Below, one piece after another: positions 1 through 6,153 of a stretch of 6,350 bases of DNA; positions within the stretch are counted from its first letter, which is position 1; every line of letters starts with the position of its first letter. Below the pieces are notes generated by a model. The model worked only from the letters and a program-made list of their open reading frames with translations. It had not been told where the DNA came from and made no database searches. Made by a program: the position numbers and the translations under genes. The DNA lies in contig CAZUPK010000051.1 in NCBI GenBank assembly GCA_964622255.1, forward strand, positions 1-6,350. Direction: 5' to 3'. The DNA is from SZUA-1377 sp964622255. Lineage in GTDB: Bacteria; Campylobacterota; Campylobacteria; Campylobacterales; QNZT01.

Positions 1-143
1 AAATATTTAAAACAATTTTAGTTATTTTACTTTATTTAGGATTTATTTTTTTAAATCCAACAATATGGATTATAGAGAGTATATTAGTTGTAGCTATGCG
101 GATATGGGGATTGACATATATAAAAAATTTGGGGAGAAAATAA
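1..143 (+). CDS. pgsA: C-terminal end of a membrane protein, probably CDP-diacylglycerol-glycerol-3-phosphate 3-phosphatidyltransferase (partial)
   Basis: Only the last 46 codons are present; the first whole codon is at position 3 and the TAA stop is at 141-143. The peptide has a hydrophobic stretch (about residues 5-18), a short break around N18-P19, a second hydrophobic stretch (about 21-34) and a basic tail ending in LGRK. This is the shape of the last two membrane helices of a CDP-alcohol phosphatidyltransferase, whose tail often has an FKT-like entry to the penultimate helix and a Tyr-Ile/Leu-Lys ending. The catalytic motif of that family would lie upstream and cannot be seen. PgsA makes phosphatidylglycerophosphate in the inner membrane. 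The assignment rests partly on context: I recall pgsA directly before the M50 protease gene in Campylobacter. The next gene starts 1 nt after this stop, so the two are very probably co-transcribed and translationally coupled. It could be another small membrane protein. Confidence 0.5.
   Translation, partial: IFKTILVILLYLGFIFLNPTIWIIESILVVAMRIWGLTYIKNLGRK
131..136 (+). promoter_or_regulatory. Ribosome binding site for the rseP TTG start
   Basis: GGGGAG lies inside the last codons of the upstream gene, 8 nt before the TTG at 145-147. This good spacing decides the non-ATG start. The next in-frame ATG is codon 13, which would remove much of the first membrane helix next to the HExxH motif. Confidence 0.7.
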
Positions 144-144
144 T

Positions 145-1212
145 TTGGGAATCTTAGTAGCTTTGATAGTTTTGTCTGTTATGATTATCTTTCATGAATT
201 TGGACATTTTATAGTAGCAAGATATTTTGGTGTAAAGGTAGAAGAGTTTGGGCTTGGTATGCCTATAGGTGTTAAAAAGCCATGCTTTGCTAAAAAGTTT
301 GGGGATACGACATATACTTTTTATCCTGTGCTTATTGGTGGATTTGTAAGGATGAAGGGACAAGATGACTTTGACCTTTCAAAAAAGAGTGATGATCCAG
401 ATAGCTATATGAGCAAAAAGCCTTGGCAAAAGATATTTATACTTTTAGCAGGACCATTTTTTAACATACTTTTAGCCTTTTTTATCTATATAGCAGTTGG
501 ATTTTTGGGAGTTGATAAGTTAGCTCCTGTTGTGGGTAGTATTTCAAAAGATTTACCAGCATATAAAGCCGGTATAAAACCAAATGACAAAATAGTAACC
601 ATAAACGGTAGAAAAATAACAACTTGGGATGATATAGGAAAGATTATCACTACTTCAGAAGGTAGTGTTAAAGTAGTGGTTGAAAGAGATAGAAGATTTA
701 AAACTCTTATCATAACTCCAAAGCTTTTGGAAACTCAAAATATGTTTAGAGAAAAGATACAAAAAAGGGTAATAGGTATTGGACCTAAAAATGAGTTTGT
801 AACTATCCATTATGATAGTTTTGCAGAAGTGTTAAGGTATGCTTTTGATGAAACTATTTGGGCGATGGGACTTATAATTAGAAGTTTAGAAAAACTTGTA
901 ACAGGAGTTGTTCCTGCAAAAGAGATGGGTGGAATCATCTCTATAGTGGATATAACAGCTCAAGCTAGTCAAGCTGGACTTGTTCCACTTTTAATGTTTA
1001 TGGCTTTAATCTCTATAAATCTTGGAGTTTTAAACCTACTCCCTATACCTGCTCTTGATGGTGGACATATTATGTTTAATCTCTATGAGATAGTAACGAA
1101 AAAAGCTCCTAGTGAAAAGGTTTTTTATAGACTTACGGTTGCAGGTTGGGCTATACTTTTAAGTTTGATGGCATTTACTACTATAAATGATATTATGAGG
1201 TTGGTGGGATGA
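145..1212 (+). CDS. rseP: RseP-type site-2 membrane metalloprotease (peptidase M50)
   Basis: Intramembrane zinc protease that cleaves transmembrane segments of substrate proteins. The zinc motif HEFGH is at residues 17-21 in the first membrane helix, with H17, H21 and catalytic E18. The third ligand motif NLLPIPALDGGH is at 297-308, with D305 the expected zinc ligand. A GGFVRMKG segment at 65-72 matches the conserved membrane-reentrant loop, and LAGPFFN at 101-107 opens the second helix (about 98-120). A single PDZ-like domain spans about 126-195. Further helices are at about 278-305 and 329-350. At 355 residues it is shorter than E. coli RseP, which is about 450 residues and has two PDZ domains; single-PDZ forms are common outside gammaproteobacteria. 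The start is a TTG with a well-placed GGGGAG. It begins 1 nt after the upstream stop, and its TGA overlaps the next start in ATGA. No anti-sigma factor gene is nearby, so the substrate is unknown. Family assignment is firm. Confidence 0.95.
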   Translation: MGILVALIVLSVMIIFHEFGHFIVARYFGVKVEEFGLGMPIGVKKPCFAKKFGDTTYTFYPVLIGGFVRMKGQDDFDLSKKSDDPDSYMSKKPWQKIFILLAGPFFNILLAFFIYIAVGFLGVDKLAPVVGSISKDLPAYKAGIKPNDKIVTINGRKITTWDDIGKIITTSEGSVKVVVERDRRFKTLIITPKLLETQNMFREKIQKRVIGIGPKNEFVTIHYDSFAEVLRYAFDETIWAMGLIIRSLEKLVTGVVPAKEMGGIISIVDITAQASQAGLVPLLMFMALISINLGVLNLLPIPALDGGHIMFNLYEIVTKKAPSEKVFYRLTVAGWAILLSLMAFTTINDIMRLVG

Positions 1213-1874
1213 ATTATGAAGCAAGATTTGATGAAGTTTTAGAAAAAATAGAAAAAGCAAGGATACAGACAAATGAGCATCAGATAGTAAAGATAGTTGC
1301 TATCAGTAAGTATGTTGATACTAAGGCGATAGAGGGACTTTACAAGATAGGGCAGAGAGCTTTTGGTGAAAACAAGGTTCAAGACTTAAAACAAAAGTTT
1401 GAAAGTTTAGAGCAGTATCCTTTAGAGTGGCACTTTGTAGGAAGACTTCAAACAAATAAAATAAATGCTCTTTTGGATATAAATCCATCTCTTATCCATT
1501 CTATAGATAGCTATGAAAGAGCAATTGAACTTGATAAAAGAGCTGAGGTTAAGGGAAAAACTCCAAACATACTTTTACAAATAAATAGTGCAAAAGAGGA
1601 TAGCAAAGCCGGAGTGATGCCGGAAGTTGCGGTTGAAGAGTTTCTAAAGATAAAAGAGCTTAAAAATTTAAACTTAAAAGGTGTTATGAGTATAGGATCT
1701 CATAGTGAAGATGGGAAAAAGATACAAAAGAGTTTTGAAACAACATACTCTATATATGAAAAACTTCAAAACAAAGGAGCTAGCATTTGCTCAATGGGTA
1801 TGAGTGTAGATTTTGAACTTGCTATTAGATGTGGCTCAAATATGCTAAGACTTGGAAGTATACTATTTAGATAA
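1209..1874 (+). CDS. yggS: YggS/PLPBP-family pyridoxal phosphate homeostasis protein
   Basis: Cytoplasmic PLP-binding protein of the alanine-racemase-like single TIM-barrel family. It has no known catalytic reaction; family members affect vitamin B6 and amino acid balance. The PLP lysine is K34 in VAISKYV. Family motifs follow in order: FGENKVQDL at 52-60, WHFVGRLQTNK at 74-84, HSID at 97-100, LLQINSAKEDSKAGV at 122-136, GVMSIGS at 158-164, and the phosphate-side SMGMSVDFELAI at 195-206 followed by RLGS at 214-217. The 221 residues are close to the usual length of about 230. It lacks a C-terminal extension and ends four residues after RLGS. The ATG overlaps the stop of the protease gene in ATGA, and GAGG at 1197-1200 sits 8 nt upstream. 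Translation is therefore probably coupled to rseP. The link between the two functions is unclear; they may only share transcription. No frameshift or missing key residue is seen. Confidence 0.95.
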   Translation: MNYEARFDEVLEKIEKARIQTNEHQIVKIVAISKYVDTKAIEGLYKIGQRAFGENKVQDLKQKFESLEQYPLEWHFVGRLQTNKINALLDINPSLIHSIDSYERAIELDKRAEVKGKTPNILLQINSAKEDSKAGVMPEVAVEEFLKIKELKNLNLKGVMSIGSHSEDGKKIQKSFETTYSIYEKLQNKGASICSMGMSVDFELAIRCGSNMLRLGSILFR

Positions 1875-1902
1875 TGATTAATAATATCAAGTTTCCCTCC
1901 CA
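1875..1902. other. 28-bp convergent intergenic gap without a visible terminator
   Basis: The plus-strand operon ending with yggS meets the minus-strand prs operon here. A 6-bp inverted pair, ATAATG (1871-1876) and CATTAT (1901-1906), is separated by 24 nt and has no following T tract. I see no GC-rich hairpin for either direction. The two transcripts probably overlap at their 3' ends. Confidence 0.5.
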
Positions 1903-2679
1903 TTATATACTCGAGAGACTCTTTATCCCTTCTTGGATGATTTCATTTACATCTTTATTGTCAGCTTTTACATTTATAAAGATAGTTTTTGGATTTAGTC
2001 TTCGTTTTAAAAAGTTGATAACTTTTGCTGATTTTTCATAGAGTTTTACACTTTTTAGTTTATCATCTGTTATCTTTAAATCACTTATATCAAAAAGTTT
2101 AGAATCTATCTTTGTTTCAAAGATATTTGTTAAAAGCTTTGTTAAATTAAAACCTAAAAATTTTACTTGATACTTCAACAAAAGTGTTCCACCATAACCA
2201 AAACAGATTTTTTTGCCTCTTTGCATCAAAAGATCGCACTTTATTCCATCTATGGATGTAAAATCTCTTGCTATTTTAAACTTTTCATCTTCGACGGGAA
2301 GATAGTTTATAAGTTTTAGATTTTTTAAAACTATTTTTTGCTCTTTTTTTGATAACTCTTTATATCTGATGTATAAGAGATATTTGAAGTTTGGAGTTCT
2401 TGAAGCTATTTTATCTTTTTTTAGATAGTAAATCCACTTTGGAGTCTCTATGATATACTCCTCTTTTTTCTTCTGTTTACTCATAAAATTTGTTTTGATA
2501 TTTTTATAATAAACTTTATATCTTCCAAACTCCTTTACATATAGTGTTTGAAAACCCTTTTTGCTCCCACTTAGATTATACTCTATGATAGCCTCCTTAA
2601 ATGGCAAGGGGTTTAAAAAGGGATTTTGAGCAAAAACGGATATAGCAAACAAAAGCATCAAAGAAGCTTTTTTTAACAT
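1903..2679 (-). CDS. Secreted or periplasmic protein of unknown function with a two-cysteine core
   Basis: I do not recognise this gene with confidence. The N-terminus (MLKKA, then a hydrophobic run, then SVFA before QNP) is a typical Sec signal peptide, with likely cleavage after A17, so the protein is probably periplasmic. The mature part is rich in Lys, Tyr and alternating hydrophobic residues, as in a beta-strand-rich fold. It opens with EYNLSG near residue 33, followed by a Lys-rich region. Two cysteines, C148 (GIKCDL) and C159 (KKICFGYGG), are ten residues apart and could form a disulphide. A Lys-rich C-terminal third ends in a probable helix (about 241-256). The layout recalls a loose group of hypothetical periplasmic proteins of Campylobacterota with a GxKC, KxCxYKG-like core; this is from memory and not verified. 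The ATG is preceded by AAGGG at 6 nt, which overlaps the upstream gene's stop codon (9-nt gap), so it is the last gene of the prs operon. It has no transmembrane segment beyond the signal and no lipobox. Confidence 0.75.
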   Translation of the reverse strand: MLKKASLMLLFAISVFAQNPFLNPLPFKEAIIEYNLSGSKKGFQTLYVKEFGRYKVYYKNIKTNFMSKQKKKEEYIIETPKWIYYLKKDKIASRTPNFKYLLYIRYKELSKKEQKIVLKNLKLINYLPVEDEKFKIARDFTSIDGIKCDLLMQRGKKICFGYGGTLLLKYQVKFLGFNLTKLLTNIFETKIDSKLFDISDLKITDDKLKSVKLYEKSAKVINFLKRRLNPKTIFINVKADNKDVNEIIQEGIKSLSSI

Positions 2680-2688
2680 ATTTTTCCC

Positions 2689-3294
2689 TTAATAGATAGC
2701 ATCTTTTACCGAGTCGTGAGAGACTGCCATCTTTCCTGTCCACTCTTCAAATATATCACAAGCAACTTTGCTTCCATCTCCTGCGGCTATTAAAAACATA
2801 GTTTTTATACCGCTTAAAAGACCGGCAACATACACCCCATCTGTTATACGATTGTCTATGTGTTCAAGTTTTATTTTGTTAGGTTTTATCACTTTATCGT
2901 GTTTAGCTACAGTAACATCCAGTCCATCTATATTAAACTCATCCATACCGGTTGCTAAAACTATAATATCTGCTTTATACTCATTTTGAGATGTTTTTAT
3001 AGTAAAATCTCCACGACTGCCACTAATAATAAGAACTTTCTCATCTTTTATCTCTATAGCAGGAAAAAAGCTTAAGTGATCTCTTATCTGTTTTATAGCA
3101 TTTTGCCCACTTATCCCATAGTCAAACCCGGGAACATTGAAAAGTGATGCTTTTTTTAGATCAGAGTTTCCATCATCTAAGATAAGATATCTTTTATCTT
3201 TAGCCCAGTCAAATTTGTTATTTGCTGATGCTAAAGTCATACCACAACTAAGCCCTGCTGCTCCCCCACCTATGATAACTACATCATACTTCAT
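2689..3294 (-). CDS. Single-domain FAD-binding oxidoreductase, thioredoxin-reductase-like but without the NADPH domain
   Basis: The N-terminal FAD-binding Rossmann motif is VVIIGGGAAGLS (residues 5-16). An acidic LILDD end of the second strand (37-41) can hold the ribose. NVPGFDYGISGQ (53-64) matches the PGF-GISG segment of thioredoxin reductases. IIVLATG (110-116) is the usual ATG motif. The C-terminal FAD half follows almost at once: GVYVAGLLSG (153-162), then IAAGDGSKVA (169-178). The protein has 201 residues where thioredoxin reductases have about 310, and the missing part corresponds to the central NADPH domain. There is no CxxC; the only cysteines are C17 and C179. The usual Asp of the second FAD motif (GxxAAGD) is L159 here. 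It is therefore not a normal thioredoxin reductase, and its electron donor and substrate are unknown. It is probably cytoplasmic. AAGGAGA lies 7 nt before the ATG. It starts 24 nt after the lepA stop and its own stop overlaps the RBS of the next gene, indicating an operon. Confidence 0.85.
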   Translation of the reverse strand: MKYDVVIIGGGAAGLSCGMTLASANNKFDWAKDKRYLILDDGNSDLKKASLFNVPGFDYGISGQNAIKQIRDHLSFFPAIEIKDEKVLIISGSRGDFTIKTSQNEYKADIIVLATGMDEFNIDGLDVTVAKHDKVIKPNKIKLEHIDNRITDGVYVAGLLSGIKTMFLIAAGDGSKVACDIFEEWTGKMAVSHDSVKDAIY

Positions 3295-3300
3295 AAAACT

Positions 3301-3307
3301 TCTCCTT
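3301..3307 (-). promoter_or_regulatory. Strong ribosome binding site of the flavoprotein gene
   Basis: AAGGAGA on the minus strand, with its GGAG 7 nt from the ATG, lies in the 24-nt gap after lepA. It is one of the strongest Shine-Dalgarno sites in the window and suggests the flavoprotein is translated independently of lepA. Confidence 0.7.
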
Positions 3308-3318
3308 TTTAAACTTTA

Positions 3319-5115
3319 TTAGTCTATTTTTAGCACAGTCAAAAATGCTTCTTGCGGAAGTTGCACCTTTCCTATCGCTTTCATCCTTTTTTTACCGGCT
3401 TTTTGTTTTTCTAAAAGTTTTCTTTTTCTTGTTATATCACCACCATAACACTTTGCAGTAACATTTTTTCCCATAGATTTTACAGTCTCTCTTGCTATGA
3501 TTTTACTCCCAATACTAGCTTGTATAGCTACTTCAAAAAGTTGTCTTGGAACCAACTCTTTCATAGTTTTTACAAACTCTCTACCTTTTGATTGAGCTTT
3601 ACTTCTTGGAACTATTATAGAAAGAGCATCAACAACTTCTCCGGCAACTTTTATATCAAGTTTTACCAAATCCCCCTCAAGATAACCACTTTGCTCATAA
3701 TCAAAAGATGCATAACCTTTAGAAACGGACTTTAACTTATCATAAAAATCCATAACGATTTCATTCATAGGTATGGAGTATTCAAGCAGAACTCTCTTAG
3801 GAGTTATGTAGTCCATCTTTTCTTGAATACCTCTTTTTTCATTTACCAAAGTTATGATATTTCCTAAAAACTCTGTTGGAGTTAGGATAGTTGCTTTAAC
3901 ATAAGGCTCTAGTATCTTTTCTATCTCATTTATCGGTGGAAGCTTACTTGGGTTATCTATCTCAAGCTCTTTTCCGTCCGTTTTTATAACTTTATAGACA
4001 ACAGTTGGAGCAGTTGCTATAAGATCAAGGTTAAACTCTCTTTCAAGTCTCTCCTTGATAACTTCCATATGAAGCATACCTAAAAATCCAACCCTAAAAC
4101 CAAATCCTAAAGCTGCTGAAGTTTCAGGCTCATAACTTAAACTTGCATCATTTAGTTTTAACTTATCAAGTGCATCTCTTAAATCTTCAAATTTATCCGT
4201 TTCGATAGGGTAAATACCTGCAAATACAAAACTCTTTGCCTCTTCAAACCCTTCTATAGGATCTGCTGTAGGATTTTTTGCATCGGTTATAGTATCTCCA
4301 ACTTGCAAATCACCGATAGTCTTAACTCCTAAAGATACTATACCTATTTCTCCGGTTTTTATAGTTTTTGTTGGGATAGGTTTTAGCGGATGAGGATATG
4401 TAAGGCTTAAGACTTCGTGTTTTTTACCGGTTCCCATAACTAAAACTTCTTGTCCCTTTTTTATCTCTCCATCAAATACTCTAACAAGAGCCAAAGAACC
4501 TAGATAACTATCAAACCAACTATCATAGATAAGAGCTTTTGTAGGAGCTTTTTCATCTTTGTTTGGTGGTGGAACTCTATCAACTATAGCATCAAGAAGC
4601 TTTTTTATGCCTATTCCGTTTTTTGCACTTGTCTTTATAGCATCAGTGCAATCAAGTCCGATAGTAGTCTCTATCTCCTCTTTAACCCTATCTGGGTCGG
4701 CTGAAGGAAGATCTATCTTGTTTATAACTGGGATAAGTTCTAAGTCATTGTCAAGAGCTATGTAAACATTTGCTATCGTTTGAGCTTCAACTCCTTGACT
4801 AGCATCAACTATAAGTAAAGCTCCCTCGCTTGAAGCAAGACTTCTACTAACTTCATAAGAAAAATCCACATGTCCTGGAGTATCTATGAGATTTAAAGTA
4901 TAAACTTCACCATCCTTTTCATAGTTAAGCCTAACACTTTGAGCTTTTATGGTAATACCTCTTTCTTTTTCGATATCCATAGTATCCATAACTTGACTAC
5001 TCATCTCTCGCTCAGTTATAGCTCCGCACTCTTGTATAAGTCTATCTGCAAGTGTGCTTTTTCCATGATCGATATGAGCTATAATGGAAAAGTTTCTTAT
5101 ATTTTTTTGACTCAT
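3319..5115 (-). CDS. lepA: Elongation factor 4 (ribosome-associated GTPase LepA)
   Basis: Translational GTPase that binds the ribosome, classically described as promoting back-translocation and also implicated in initiation and 30S assembly. All G motifs are present: G1 AHIDHGKST (13-21), G2 ERGITIK (51-57), G3 DTPGH (78-82), G4 NKID (132-135) and G5 SAK (163-165). Histidine H82 after the G3 Gly is the usual catalytic residue. The EF-G-like domains II, III and V follow. The LepA-specific C-terminal domain is recognisable from YGGDITRKRKLL (557-568), the basic KQKAGKKRMK segment and the final PQEAF near residue 590. At 598 residues it is full length for the family and intact. Its ATG overlaps the prs stop in TAATG and has no clear Shine-Dalgarno sequence (only a distant GGG 11 nt away), so translation is probably coupled to prs. 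In many proteobacteria lepA precedes lepB; here it follows prs. Confidence 0.98.
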   Translation of the reverse strand: MSQKNIRNFSIIAHIDHGKSTLADRLIQECGAITEREMSSQVMDTMDIEKERGITIKAQSVRLNYEKDGEVYTLNLIDTPGHVDFSYEVSRSLASSEGALLIVDASQGVEAQTIANVYIALDNDLELIPVINKIDLPSADPDRVKEEIETTIGLDCTDAIKTSAKNGIGIKKLLDAIVDRVPPPNKDEKAPTKALIYDSWFDSYLGSLALVRVFDGEIKKGQEVLVMGTGKKHEVLSLTYPHPLKPIPTKTIKTGEIGIVSLGVKTIGDLQVGDTITDAKNPTADPIEGFEEAKSFVFAGIYPIETDKFEDLRDALDKLKLNDASLSYEPETSAALGFGFRVGFLGMLHMEVIKERLEREFNLDLIATAPTVVYKVIKTDGKELEIDNPSKLPPINEIEKILEPYVKATILTPTEFLGNIITLVNEKRGIQEKMDYITPKRVLLEYSIPMNEIVMDFYDKLKSVSKGYASFDYEQSGYLEGDLVKLDIKVAGEVVDALSIIVPRSKAQSKGREFVKTMKELVPRQLFEVAIQASIGSKIIARETVKSMGKNVTAKCYGGDITRKRKLLEKQKAGKKRMKAIGKVQLPQEAFLTVLKID

Positions 5116-6044
5116 TAGATAAACAACCCGTTTACACTTTCGTTGTGATAGATTCTTCTAATAACCTCAGCAAAAAGTTTTGAAACAGATAAAACTGTTA
5201 TCTTTGAACTTTCCTGTTTTAAAGGGATAGTATCGGTAACTATCAACTCATCTAAAGCGCCATTTTCTATCCTATCGTATGCCGGACCGCTTAAAACTGG
5301 ATGAGTGCAAAATGCCACAACTGAAACCGCACCTTTTTCTTTTAGTGCAGATGCTGCTTTTACCATAGTTCCTGCGGTATCTATCATATCATCTATAAGT
5401 ATCACATCTTTGCTATCAACATCACCGATGATATTCATAACTTCGGATTCATTTGCTCTTTCTCTTCTTTTATCAACTATAACTAAGTCTAAATCTAAGT
5501 TTTTAGCAAATGCTCTTGCTCTTGCAACTCCACCAATGTCGGGACTTGCTATGATAGGATTTTTGAGATTTTTTCTTTGTATATAGTCTTTAAAAACTAT
5601 ACTTCCATAAAGATTATCTACCGGTATGTCGAAAAAACCTTGAATCTGTCCTGCATGAAGATCAACAGTAACAACTCTGTTTATACCTGCTGTTTGCATA
5701 AGATTTGCAACAAGTTTTGCAGTGATAGGAACTCTTGGAGCGGCTTTTCTATCTTGTCTTGCATAGCCAAAATATGGAACTATAGCAGTTATAGAACTAG
5801 CTGAACTTCTTTTGAGTGCATCAACCATAATAAGAAGCTCCATAAGATTTGCATTTGCCGGAGCACAGGTTGATTGGATGATAAAAACATCTCTTCCTCT
5901 AACACTCTCACTTATTTGAACACTTATCTCTCCATCACTAAATCTTTTTATATCTGCTTTAGAAAGTGGGATAGAAAGATACTTTGCGACAGCCTTTGAA
6001 AATTCTGGATTTGAAGTTCCGCTAAAAACTTTATAACTTCTCAT
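5115..6044 (-). CDS. prs: Ribose-phosphate pyrophosphokinase (PRPP synthase, class I)
   Basis: Cytoplasmic enzyme that makes 5-phosphoribosyl diphosphate from ribose 5-phosphate and ATP, feeding purine, pyrimidine, histidine, tryptophan and NAD synthesis. Visible motifs are FSDGE (35-39), the ATP-site YFGYARQDRK (91-100), the metal-binding DLHAGQIQGFF (128-138), the flexible-loop KRRE (192-195) and the PRPP-binding signature VILIDDMIDTAGT (214-226). The RPRxPI-type segment appears as APRVPITAKL (102-111). At 309 residues it is close to the usual 310-315, and no key residue is missing. The ATG at 6044 is preceded by GAGG at 9 nt. It is the first gene of a four-gene minus-strand unit, with a sigma70-like promoter about 30-60 bp upstream. 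Its stop codon shares a base with the lepA start. Co-expression with lepA pairs nucleotide supply with translation, but this may be only operon packing. Confidence 0.98.
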   Translation of the reverse strand: MRSYKVFSGTSNPEFSKAVAKYLSIPLSKADIKRFSDGEISVQISESVRGRDVFIIQSTCAPANANLMELLIMVDALKRSSASSITAIVPYFGYARQDRKAAPRVPITAKLVANLMQTAGINRVVTVDLHAGQIQGFFDIPVDNLYGSIVFKDYIQRKNLKNPIIASPDIGGVARARAFAKNLDLDLVIVDKRRERANESEVMNIIGDVDSKDVILIDDMIDTAGTMVKAASALKEKGAVSVVAFCTHPVLSGPAYDRIENGALDELIVTDTIPLKQESSKITVLSVSKLFAEVIRRIYHNESVNGLFI

Positions 6045-6074
6045 TATTATTTACCTCTAATCATAATTTATTTT

Positions 6075-6103
6075 ATTTTAGTAAATTGTTACTTTAGTGT
6101 AAA
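6075..6103 (-). promoter_or_regulatory. Sigma70-type promoter for the prs operon
   Basis: On the minus strand, TTTACA (6098-6103) and TAAAAT (6075-6080) are separated by exactly 17 nt. Each differs by one base from the TTGACA and TATAAT consensus. Transcription would begin near 6068, giving a leader of about 24 nt with GAGG (6054-6057) as the ribosome binding site. No riboswitch-sized leader exists. AT-rich DNA gives chance matches, so this is a prediction. Confidence 0.6.
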
Positions 6104-6143
6104 TCAAATCAATATTTTGACGATATATAGTTATCACAAAAAT

Positions 6144-6148
6144 GGAGG
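6144..6148 (+). promoter_or_regulatory. Ribosome binding site supporting the TTG start at 6154
   Basis: GGAGG is 5 nt upstream of TTG (6154-6156). An in-frame ATG at 6142-6144 overlaps this site and has no ribosome binding site of its own, so the TTG is preferred. Confidence 0.6.
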
Positions 6149-6153
6149 TATAT

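Larger units (their letters stand above)
6045..6153. other. Divergent intergenic region between prs and a Tat-exported protein gene
   Basis: This very AT-rich 109-bp gap must hold the promoters for both directions. The prs promoter is the clearest. For the plus strand, a TATAGT (6126-6131) could serve as a -10 element for the right-hand gene, giving a leader of about 16 nt, but it has no good -35 box. A short dyad, TCAAA (6104-6108) and TTTGA (6116-6120), lies between the two and could be an operator or chance. Confidence 0.4.

Noticed and set aside
1871..1906. ATAATG/CATTAT inverted pair as a bidirectional terminator
   Set aside because: The arms are only 6 bp and AT-rich, the loop is 24 nt, and there is no T tract on either side.
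2689..3294. The flavoprotein as a broken trxB pseudogene
   Set aside because: The frame is intact with a proper start, strong ribosome binding site and both FAD half-motifs; the missing part matches a whole domain, not a random truncation.
5305..5804. Plus-strand frames of 75-93 codons within prs
   Set aside because: They are antisense shadows of a well-conserved gene and show no ribosome binding site or known motif.
6101..6112. Tandem AAATC repeat next to the prs promoter
   Set aside because: Only two copies of 5 bp in AT-rich DNA, easily due to chance.
6117..6122. TTGACG as a -35 box for the right-hand gene
   Set aside because: At 16-18 nt downstream the sequence is the A-rich stretch leading into the ribosome binding site, with no -10-like hexamer.
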